A DNA stretch of 64,000 bases. Source: Streptomyces sp. NBC_00154. Lineage in GTDB: Bacteria; Actinomycetota; Actinomycetes; Streptomycetales; Streptomycetaceae. The position numbers were made by a program, and so were the translations under genes. This document shows, in pieces, positions 34,375 through 41,718 of the stretch (its first letter is position 1; the number at the start of each line of letters is the position of its first letter). A model generated the notes under the pieces. That model searched no databases. It was not told the DNA's origin and worked only from the letters and a program-made list of their open reading frames with translations. The stretch lies in assembly GCF_026342835.1 (NCBI RefSeq), contig NZ_JAPEMI010000001.1, forward strand, positions 5,710,501 through 5,774,500. Reading direction: 5' to 3'.

Positions 34375-34911
34375 ATGACCGAGGCGCAGGAATCCGAGTT
34401 CGGCGGGCCGTCCGTGCCGCAGACCCGCACGGCACGCCACCGCCGGATCGTGGACATCCTGAACCGGCTGCCGGTGCGCTCGCAGAGCCAGCTGGCGAAG
34501 CTCCTGGCCGACGACGGACTGAGCGTCACCCAGGCGACGCTCTCCCGCGATCTGGACGAACTGGGCGCGGTGAAGATCCGCAACACCGGCGGCGAGCTGA
34601 TCTACGCCGTGCCGAGCGAGGGCGGCTTCCGCACCCCGCAGGCACCCCTCGGCGAGTCCGCCAAGGAGGAGCGGATGCGGCGCCTCTCCTCCGAACTGCT
34701 CATCTCGGCGGAGGCCTCGGCCAACCTCGTGGTGCTGCGTACGCCTCCGGGCGCGGCCCAGTTCCTGGCCTCGGCCATCGACCAGGCGGAGCTGCACGAC
34801 GTCCTCGGTACCATCGCGGGCGACGACACGCTGATGCTGATCAGCCGCGACCCGGCGGGCGGTCAGGCGCTCGCCGACCACATGCTGCGGCTGGCGCAGA
34901 ACGGTCGCTGA
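34375..34911 (+). CDS. argR: Arginine repressor
   Basis: 178 residues from the ATG at 34375, longer than the usual ~150-170 because of an N-terminal extension of about 20 residues. The winged-helix DNA-binding domain (RHRRIVDILNRLPVRSQSQLAKLLADDGLSVTQATLSRDLDELG) has the family recognition helix, and the C-terminal hexamerisation/arginine-binding domain contains GTIAGDDTLMLISRD. It is placed to repress its own operon and argG through ARG boxes. Confidence 0.96.
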   Translation: MTEAQESEFGGPSVPQTRTARHRRIVDILNRLPVRSQSQLAKLLADDGLSVTQATLSRDLDELGAVKIRNTGGELIYAVPSEGGFRTPQAPLGESAKEERMRRLSSELLISAEASANLVVLRTPPGAAQFLASAIDQAELHDVLGTIAGDDTLMLISRDPAGGQALADHMLRLAQNGR

Positions 34912-34929
34912 GCGACCCGGAGCGACGGG

Positions 34930-35631
34930 TCAGTAGCGGGTGATCGCGGTCGTACCCGAGTGGGTCCCGATCGCGATGTGCGGACGGCGGTCCGGGTCCG
35001 CCCAGGCCAGGATCCGGTCCATCGAGGGCGCCGGTACGGAGACACAGCCGGCGGTCGCGCCGCTCCCGTTCACATGCAGGAAGATCCCCGCACCCCGCCC
35101 GCGCACCGGCCGGTCGTAGTTGAACCCGATGACCAGTGCGCGGGCGTACTGCTCCGGGTACGCGACCAGATGCTCGGCCTCGTCGGCCCCGCAGTCCGCG
35201 GGCAGCGGCTCCACCCAGCGGTTGTAGGCGCGCGCCGCGTTGTCCTGGCACCACCACGACCGGTCGCCCGCCCTGCGGTACGGATAGTGGGTCCCGGCCG
35301 GGGCCGCTTCGACGCCGAAGGCGTACGGCAGGTCGTACAGACCGGTGGGCGTGGTGTTCGTGCCCTGGACCCGCTTGTCCCCCTCGGCCAGCCCCTTCGC
35401 CCCGAACCGGGCCGGCGCGGACCCGGCCCGTACCCACTTCCCCGACTGCAGGTCCCACCAGCTGACGGTACCCATGGTGGATCCCGTGCCGGGTGCCTCG
35501 GCCGTGATCAGCTGCGAGCCGCCGCCCGTGTCGGCCAGCCGCTCCGGGAGCGGCGCCGTATCGGCGGGGCCGGCTGCCGAAGAACCCACGAGGGCGAGCA
35601 GAACCGACCCGGTCACCAGAGATGTGCGCAT
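34930..35631 (-). CDS. Secreted L,D-transpeptidase-family protein (divergent motif)
   Basis: 233 residues from the ATG at 35631. A signal peptide (MRTSLVTGSVLLALVGSSAAG) precedes a YkuD-like region with LYDLPYAFGV, NYDRPVRGRGAGIFLHVNGSGATAGCVSVP. The usual catalytic motif is HxxG...S/T-H-G-C; here the His and Cys are kept, but the residue before G-C is Ala (T-A-G-C). It may still act as a cysteine transpeptidase or related acyltransferase on peptidoglycan. It is convergent with argR. Confidence 0.82.
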   Translation of the reverse strand: MRTSLVTGSVLLALVGSSAAGPADTAPLPERLADTGGGSQLITAEAPGTGSTMGTVSWWDLQSGKWVRAGSAPARFGAKGLAEGDKRVQGTNTTPTGLYDLPYAFGVEAAPAGTHYPYRRAGDRSWWCQDNAARAYNRWVEPLPADCGADEAEHLVAYPEQYARALVIGFNYDRPVRGRGAGIFLHVNGSGATAGCVSVPAPSMDRILAWADPDRRPHIAIGTHSGTTAITRY

Positions 35632-35695
35632 GGACCGGACGGTAGACCCGACGGCGCCGGCCCACCGCCGCACGTACTCCGTGCGGCCCAGCGGC

Positions 35696-36286
35696 TCAGT
35701 CCGCCGTGGGCATCACGGGCAGCGGGAGCGGCAGTCCGGGCAGCCCGTCGATGCTCGTCGCGATGTGCTCCTTCTTGCCGAAGTACTCGCTGAGCGAGGT
35801 GTCGTCCTCGCGCGCGAAGCGCTGGGCGTGCAGCGGCCGGTCCTCCTCGTAGGACATGTACGGCACCGCGAATCCGCAGGTGTCCCGGATCAGCTCGGCC
35901 GTCACCACGATGATCGCGCGCAGCCCGTGCGGCTCCGGGTCGACGGGAAAACGGCCGAGCAGCCCCGGGAACCGCGGATCGTCACGGAAGACCGGCTCGC
36001 CTCGGCCGTGCACCCGCACGATGTTCGGCGGCCCCTGGAAGGCACACCACATCAGGGTGATGCGACCGTTCTCACGGAGATGAGCCACGGTCTCCGCGTT
36101 GCTCCCGGCGAAGTCCAGATAGGCGACGGTCCGCTCGTCGAGGACCACGAAGGAGCCGCTGACACCTTTCGGGGAGAGGTTGACCGTGCCGTCACCGCCC
36201 AGTGGGGCGGTCGCGGTGAAGAAGATGTGCTGCTCCTCGATGAAGGTCCTGAGCCGTCCGTCGATACGTGCGTACGTCTTTCCCAT
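35696..36286 (-). CDS. Pyridoxamine 5'-phosphate oxidase family (FMN-binding split barrel) protein
   Basis: 196 residues starting MGKTYARIDGRLRTFIEEQHIFFTATA. The pattern LGGDGTVNLSPKG, FVVLDERTVAYLDFAGSN and ENGRITLMWCAF is that of actinobacterial flavin- or F420-binding split-barrel proteins. Reactions in this group range from oxidase to reductase, so the substrate is open. It is transcribed toward the L,D-transpeptidase gene. Confidence 0.87.
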   Translation of the reverse strand: MGKTYARIDGRLRTFIEEQHIFFTATAPLGGDGTVNLSPKGVSGSFVVLDERTVAYLDFAGSNAETVAHLRENGRITLMWCAFQGPPNIVRVHGRGEPVFRDDPRFPGLLGRFPVDPEPHGLRAIIVVTAELIRDTCGFAVPYMSYEEDRPLHAQRFAREDDTSLSEYFGKKEHIATSIDGLPGLPLPLPVMPTAD

Positions 36287-36328
36287 GAGGCGATTATCGG
36301 CGCCGATGCGGCGTCCGGCAGGGGCATT

Positions 36329-37597
36329 TCAGCCGGCGGGACGCCGCTGCCGGACCGTCGCGCGGACGTGGGCTCGCAGCAGCCGCTCCGCCGCCACACG
36401 CAGCGCACGCGGCCGGTTCGCCCCGGTCCTGACGAGCAGCCACTCGTGCGGTATCCGGTCGGCGTCCGGCAGCAGAGCCTGCGTCACCGCCCGGACGACG
36501 GCGGGTGACGGATCGTCGAGGAGGGGCAGCAGCTGTTCGTGCCGCACGGCGTCGAGCGCGCGCAGGCCGGTGACGGCGTGGACGCGGACTGCTGGCACAG
36601 GCACAGGGTGCGTCACCAGGGACCACAACGCCGGGGCGTCCTCCCTGGTGCCGCACTCGCCGAGCCCGGCCGGGGCCGCGGGGCAGGCGGCCGGGTCGGC
36701 GCACATCGACCGGTAGAGGGGGAGCGGATCGATGCCACCCTGCCGCAGTACGTAGCGGGCACAGGCCCGTACGACCCCGGACCGGTCGGCGAGGAACGCC
36801 GCGGCCTCGCCCTGCCGCCCGGCCCGCCGCAGCGCGGTGACACCGGCGGCCCGTACCTGGGACGACCGCGCGGACAGCAGCGAGCCCAGCACCTCGTCGT
36901 ACGCCCCGTCCCGCACCCCCGCGATCGCAGCCTCCGCACACAGCGTCTGGATGCGCACATCGTCCGAGGCGGCGGCTGCGGTGCGGGCCAGCGTCGCGGG
37001 GGCCAGGAGACCGCGATCGACCGCGATGCGGTACACGAACCGGCGTGTGGCCCGGTCCTCGCTGGTGAGCAGCGCCACGACGTCCTCGGCGGGCCCTTCG
37101 CGCAACGCACGGTCCAGCCGTTCGCGGGCGAAGTCACCCTGCTCGCGCCTGGACAGCCGCAGCGCCAGCGCGGTCAGCGGCGGCAGCTCCCGGCCGGGAA
37201 TCTCCGAGAACAGTGCCCGAGCCCGGTCGCGCACCGGGCCGGCCCAGTCCGCGCAGCGCACGACCAGCAGCGGACGCAGAGCCGGCGAGCGGGGGACCCA
37301 CTCGAGTGCCGCCTTCCGGATCCGGCCGTCCGGATGGCACAGCGCGACGGCGAGCAACGGCTCGTCCGGAGGTGTCCTGGACCAATTCACCGAGGGCAGC
37401 GGAGCGTCCCAGCTCCAGCTCAGTCTCCGGCCGCCGGCCCAGTCGTGCGACGGGAGCAGCCCGGGCGCCTCGTACGAGAGGATCCGTACCCCGAGATCGA
37501 GGGCCGTCCAGGCTTCGGCCGACGAGGTGTCCAGTGCTTCCCGGAGCGGTATGCCCCGGGCCAGCCGTTCAGCGGACTCGTAGTCGCTGCTCATCAT
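36329..37597 (-). CDS. HEAT-repeat-like alpha-helical protein of unknown function
   Basis: 422 residues from the ATG at 37597 with GGTGGGGG upstream. The sequence is almost entirely helical, with repeated units such as CHPDGRIRKAALEWV, EDVVALLTSEDRATRRFVYRIAVD, SLLSARSSQVRAAGVTALRRAG and LLDDPSPAVVRAVTQALL, resembling HEAT/Armadillo repeats that form protein-binding scaffolds. No enzyme motif or membrane segment is seen. It is divergent from argG across 173 bp. Confidence 0.75.
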   Translation of the reverse strand: MMSSDYESAERLARGIPLREALDTSSAEAWTALDLGVRILSYEAPGLLPSHDWAGGRRLSWSWDAPLPSVNWSRTPPDEPLLAVALCHPDGRIRKAALEWVPRSPALRPLLVVRCADWAGPVRDRARALFSEIPGRELPPLTALALRLSRREQGDFARERLDRALREGPAEDVVALLTSEDRATRRFVYRIAVDRGLLAPATLARTAAAASDDVRIQTLCAEAAIAGVRDGAYDEVLGSLLSARSSQVRAAGVTALRRAGRQGEAAAFLADRSGVVRACARYVLRQGGIDPLPLYRSMCADPAACPAAPAGLGECGTREDAPALWSLVTHPVPVPAVRVHAVTGLRALDAVRHEQLLPLLDDPSPAVVRAVTQALLPDADRIPHEWLLVRTGANRPRALRVAAERLLRAHVRATVRQRRPAG

Positions 37598-37705
37598 GCG
37601 CCCCCACCAGGTATGCAGAGGCCGATCGTAGGGGGCCGCACGGTGTCCGGGCCCGGCATTTATGGTCCGGGCTCGCACGTTCGGGTGAGCCGGTGATCAG
37701 TAGCT

Positions 37706-37740
37706 TTGACAAACCATACGGAGGACTGCATAGTTATACC
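37706..37740 (+). promoter_or_regulatory. argG promoter with overlapping ARG-box-like sequence
   Basis: TTGACA (37706-37711), a 17-bp spacer and CATAGT (37729-37734) form a strong promoter. The AT-rich GGACTGCATAGTTATACC (37723-37740) over the -10 resembles an ARG box (TGCATA core). ArgR control is inferred. Confidence 0.6.
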
Positions 37741-37770
37741 CAACAGTGATTGCACCGTAAGGAGAAACCC

Positions 37771-38964
37771 GTGACCGAGCGCGTCGTACTCGCCTACTCG
37801 GGCGGCCTGGACACCTCCGTCGCCATCGGCTGGATCGCCGAGGAGACGGGCGCCGAGGTCATCGCCGTTGCCGTGGATGTCGGCCAGGGCGGCGAGGACC
37901 TGGACGTCATTCGTAAGCGCGCGCTCGCCTGCGGTGCCGTCGAGGCCGAGGTCGCGGACGCCAAGGACGAGTTCGCCGAGGAGTACTGTCTCCCGGCGAT
38001 CAAGGCCAACGCCCTCTACATGGACCGCTACCCGCTGGTGTCGGCCCTCTCCCGGCCGACCATCGTCAAGCACCTCGTCGCCGCCGCCAACAAGCACAAT
38101 GCCGGCATCGTCGCCCACGGCTGCACCGGCAAGGGCAACGACCAGGTCCGCTTCGAGGCCGGCATCTCCGCGCTCGGCCCCGACCTGAAGTGCATCGCCC
38201 CGGTCCGTGACTACGCGATGACCCGGGACAAGGCGATCGCCTTCTGCGAGGAGAAGAACCTCCCGATCGCGACCACCAAGAAGTCCCCGTACTCGATCGA
38301 CCAGAACGTCTTCGGGCGCGCCGTCGAGACGGGCTTCCTGGAGGACATCTGGAACGCCCCGATCGAGGACATCTACGAGTACACCGAGAACCCGGCCACC
38401 CCGCGCGAGGCCGACGAGGTCGTCATCTCCTTCAAGGAGGGCGTCCCGGTCGCCATCGACGGCAAGTCCGTCACCGTCCTCCAGGCGATCCAGCAGCTCA
38501 ACGAGCGGGCCGGCGCCCAGGGCATCGGCCGGATCGACATGGTCGAGGACCGGCTCGTCGGCATCAAGTCCCGCGAGGTGTACGAGGCCCCCGGCGCGAT
38601 CGCACTGATCACCGCCCACCAGGAGCTGGAGAACGTCACCGTCGAGCGCGAGCTGGCCCGCTACAAGCGGCAGGTCGAGCAGCGCTGGGGCGAGATGGTC
38701 TACGACGGCCTGTGGTTCTCCCCGCTCAAGCGCGCCCTGGACGGCTTCATCAACGAGGCCAACCAGCACGTCACCGGTGACATCCGGATGACGCTGCACG
38801 CCGGGCGCGCCGTCGTCACCGGCCGGAAGTCCAGCGAGTCGCTGTACGACTTCAACCTCGCCACCTACGACTCGGGCGACACGTTCGACCAGTCCAAGGC
38901 GCAGGGCTTCATCGAGATCTTCGGCCTTTCGTCGAAGATCGCCGCCAAGCGTGACCTGGTCTGA
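37771..38964 (+). CDS. argG: Argininosuccinate synthase
   Basis: 397 residues from the GTG at 37771 with AAGGAG upstream. The ATP-pyrophosphatase P-loop YSGGLDTSVAI is at the N-terminus, and GCTGKGNDQVRFE and SPYSIDQNVFGRAVE are conserved. It condenses citrulline and aspartate. It precedes argH by 89 bp with a hairpin between. Confidence 0.97.
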   Translation: MTERVVLAYSGGLDTSVAIGWIAEETGAEVIAVAVDVGQGGEDLDVIRKRALACGAVEAEVADAKDEFAEEYCLPAIKANALYMDRYPLVSALSRPTIVKHLVAAANKHNAGIVAHGCTGKGNDQVRFEAGISALGPDLKCIAPVRDYAMTRDKAIAFCEEKNLPIATTKKSPYSIDQNVFGRAVETGFLEDIWNAPIEDIYEYTENPATPREADEVVISFKEGVPVAIDGKSVTVLQAIQQLNERAGAQGIGRIDMVEDRLVGIKSREVYEAPGAIALITAHQELENVTVERELARYKRQVEQRWGEMVYDGLWFSPLKRALDGFINEANQHVTGDIRMTLHAGRAVVTGRKSSESLYDFNLATYDSGDTFDQSKAQGFIEIFGLSSKIAAKRDLV

Positions 38965-38983
38965 CGCCACCCCGTTTACGTCA

Positions 38984-39016
38984 CCGCCTCCCCGTTCCTC
39001 CGCGGCGGGGAGGCGG
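38984..39016 (+). terminator. Hairpin between argG and argH
   Basis: 11-bp arms (38984-38994 and 39006-39016) with an 11-base loop, no T-run. It may terminate part of argG transcription or stabilise its 3' end. I see no separate clear promoter for argH. Confidence 0.6.
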
Positions 39017-39053
39017 TCGCACATCCACCCTCTTGTCTCCTGAGGAGCACGCA

Positions 39054-40487
39054 GTGAGCATTGGCAACGGCAACAGCGACGTACGCCTCTGGGGCGCCCG
39101 CTTCGCCGACGGTCCGGCCGAGGCGCTGGCGAAGCTGTCCGCCTCCGTCCACTTCGACTGGCGGCTCGCGCCGTACGACATCGCCGGCTCCCGCGCCCAC
39201 GCTCGTGTCCTCAACAAGGCGGGCCTGCTCACCGAGGACGAGCTGACCCGCATGATCGCCGGCCTCGACCAGCTCGAAGCCGATGTCGCCGACGGGTCGT
39301 TCACCGGCACCATCGCCGACGAGGACGTCCACACCGCGCTGGAGCGTGGACTGCTGGAGCGCCTGGGCCCGGACCTCGGCGGCAAGCTGCGCGCCGGCCG
39401 GTCCCGCAACGACCAGATCGCCACGCTCTTCCGGATGTACCTGCGCGACCACGCTCGGATCATCGGCGGTCTGATCGCCGAGCTCCAGGACGCGCTGGTC
39501 GGTCTCGCCGAGGCCCACCCGGACGTCGCCATGCCGGGCCGGACGCACCTGCAGCACGCTCAGCCCGTCCTCTTCGCCCACCACGTCCTGGCCCACGTGC
39601 AGTCCCTGTCCCGGGACGCCGAGCGGCTGCGGCAGTGGGACGAGCGGACGGCCGTGTCCCCGTACGGCTCCGGCGCGCTGGCCGGCTCCTCGCTCGGACT
39701 CGACCCGGAGGCGGTCGCCGCGGACCTCGGCTTCGAGCACGGTTCCGTCGCCAACTCCATCGACGGCACGGCCTCCCGCGACTTCGTCGCCGAGTTCGCG
39801 TTCATCACCGCGATGATCGGCGTCAACCTCTCCCGGATCGCGGAGGAGGTCATCATCTGGAACACGAAGGAGTTCTCCTTCGTCACCCTGCACGACGCCT
39901 TCTCCACCGGCTCCTCGATCATGCCGCAGAAGAAGAACCCGGACATCGCCGAGCTGGCCCGCGGCAAGTCCGGGCGTCTGATCGGCAACCTGACGGGGCT
40001 GATGGCCACGCTGAAGGCCCTCCCGCTCGCGTACAACCGCGACCTCCAGGAGGACAAGGAGCCGGTCTTCGACTCCTGTGACCAGCTCGAGGTCCTGCTG
40101 CCTGCCTTCACCGGCATGATGGCCACGCTGACCGTCAACCGCGAGCGGATGGAGGAGCTGGCCCCGGCGGGCTTCTCGCTCGCCACGGACATCGCCGAGT
40201 GGCTGGTCAAGAAGGGCGTCCCGTTCCGCGTCGCGCACGAGGTCGCGGGCGAGTGCGTCAAGGAGTGCGAGCAGCACGGCATCGAGCTCGACGAGCTCAC
40301 CGACGAGCAGTTCGCGAAGATCTCCGAGCACCTCACCCCCGAGGTCCGCACGGTCCTCGACGTGCCGGGCGCGCTCGCCTCCCGTGACGGACGCGGCGGT
40401 ACGGCCCCGTCGGCCGTCGCCGTACAGCTCGCCGAGGTCAAGAACGACCTGGCGGCACAGCACGCATGGGCCACCGCCCGTCAGTAG
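39054..40487 (+). CDS. argH: Argininosuccinate lyase
   Basis: 477 residues from the GTG at 39054 with GAGGAG upstream. The fumarase-superfamily signature GSSIMPQKKNPD is present, with RSRNDQIAT and PGRTHLQHAQPV. It releases arginine and fumarate, completing the pathway. Located on its own 3' of argG; no ARG box was seen directly upstream. Confidence 0.97.
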   Translation: MSIGNGNSDVRLWGARFADGPAEALAKLSASVHFDWRLAPYDIAGSRAHARVLNKAGLLTEDELTRMIAGLDQLEADVADGSFTGTIADEDVHTALERGLLERLGPDLGGKLRAGRSRNDQIATLFRMYLRDHARIIGGLIAELQDALVGLAEAHPDVAMPGRTHLQHAQPVLFAHHVLAHVQSLSRDAERLRQWDERTAVSPYGSGALAGSSLGLDPEAVAADLGFEHGSVANSIDGTASRDFVAEFAFITAMIGVNLSRIAEEVIIWNTKEFSFVTLHDAFSTGSSIMPQKKNPDIAELARGKSGRLIGNLTGLMATLKALPLAYNRDLQEDKEPVFDSCDQLEVLLPAFTGMMATLTVNRERMEELAPAGFSLATDIAEWLVKKGVPFRVAHEVAGECVKECEQHGIELDELTDEQFAKISEHLTPEVRTVLDVPGALASRDGRGGTAPSAVAVQLAEVKNDLAAQHAWATARQ

Positions 40488-40558
40488 GTCACGGGAACGG
40501 CATCGCGGGCTACGTTGGTCGGGACGGAGTTACGGACCCGACCCACGAGGAGCCCGCG

Positions 40559-41530
40559 ATGCCCTTCGCCCGCCTGGCCTCAGCGACGACCCCGACCGCC
40601 CATATCGGGCTCGGCCTGGCCGCGGTCGGCAGGCCCGCCTACATCAATCTCCACCGCGACCGGGACCTGCCCGGGACCCGCAGCGTCGAGGCATTGCGCG
40701 AGCACACCCATGAGCTTCTCGACGCCGCCTATGCGCAGGGCGTCCGCTACTTCGACGCCGCCCGCTCCTACGGCCGCGCCGAGGAGTTCCTCGGCGACTG
40801 GCTGACCACCCGCCCGGATGTGCGCGACGTCGTCATCGGCAGCAAATGGGGCTACACCTACACCGCCGACTGGAGCGTCGACGCCGAGGCGCACGAGGTC
40901 AAGGACCACAGCCTCACCACCTTCGAACGCCAGCGTGCCGAGACCGAGGCGCTGTTGGGCGACCGGCTCGACCTCTACCAGATCCACTCCGTGACAGCCG
41001 ACAGTCCGGCCCTCACCGACAAGGAACTGCACGAGCGGCTCGCCGCCCTCGCCGCAGACGGGGTCACCGTCGGCCTGTCCACCAGCGGTCCCGGCCAGGC
41101 GGACGCCATCCGCGCCGCCCTCGCCGTCACCGTCGACGGCGAGCCCCTCTTCCGTACCGTCCAGGCCACCTACAACGCCCTGGAGACGTCGGCCGGACAG
41201 GCGCTCGCCGAGGCGCACGACGCCGGGCTGACCGTGATCGTCAAGGAAGCGATGGCCAACGGCCGGCTCGCCGGCACGGACGCTCCCGCCGTTGTCCAGG
41301 AGATCGCTGCCGAGGCGGGCCTCGGCAGCGACGCGGTCGCGCTCGCGCTCATCCTGCACCAGCCGTGGGCGGGCGTCGTCCTCTCCGGCGCGGCGACCGT
41401 CACCCAGCTCGTCAGCAACCTCCACGCCCCCGTCCTCGACCTCGACGAGCAGCGGCGGGACCGGCTGGACGCGCTGGTGGAGGAGCCCGAGGCGTACTGG
41501 CGCCACCGCGCCGGCCTGCCCTGGAGCTGA
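40559..41530 (+). CDS. Aldo/keto reductase
   Basis: 323 residues from the ATG at 40559 with GAGGAG upstream. The AKR barrel motifs are present: YFDAARSYGRAEEFLGDWL (catalytic Asp and Tyr), VIGSKWGY (Lys) and DLYQIHSV (His). It is an NADPH-dependent carbonyl reductase or sugar dehydrogenase of unknown substrate. It is the last core gene before the accessory island. Confidence 0.9.
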   Translation: MPFARLASATTPTAHIGLGLAAVGRPAYINLHRDRDLPGTRSVEALREHTHELLDAAYAQGVRYFDAARSYGRAEEFLGDWLTTRPDVRDVVIGSKWGYTYTADWSVDAEAHEVKDHSLTTFERQRAETEALLGDRLDLYQIHSVTADSPALTDKELHERLAALAADGVTVGLSTSGPGQADAIRAALAVTVDGEPLFRTVQATYNALETSAGQALAEAHDAGLTVIVKEAMANGRLAGTDAPAVVQEIAAEAGLGSDAVALALILHQPWAGVVLSGAATVTQLVSNLHAPVLDLDEQRRDRLDALVEEPEAYWRHRAGLPWS

Positions 41531-41718
41531 CCGGCGAAGCGTCCCGATCGGGGTCAGCTCCCGCTCGGTCCGCGCCCACTGCGTCGGTGCGTCGAAGTCC
41601 GCCCGCTCCAGGCCGATCCACGGGTGGATCCGGCGCAGCGGCGCCTCGCCCTGTCCGCGCCCGGCGACGTCCTCCCGGTCCCGCTCGGTGATCTCGACCC
41701 GGGCGAACGGCCGCGTCG
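41531..41718 (-). pseudogene. Probable gene remnant at the island edge
   Basis: On the minus strand this gap is open in one frame and reads like real protein, for example PFARVEITERDRED, IHPWIGLERADFDAPTQW and ARTERELTPIG. It has no start codon or ribosome-binding site of its own, abuts the helR stop, and runs into the 3' end of the aldo/keto reductase gene. I read it as a truncated relic left when the neighbouring island was gained. The family is not recognised. Confidence 0.4.
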
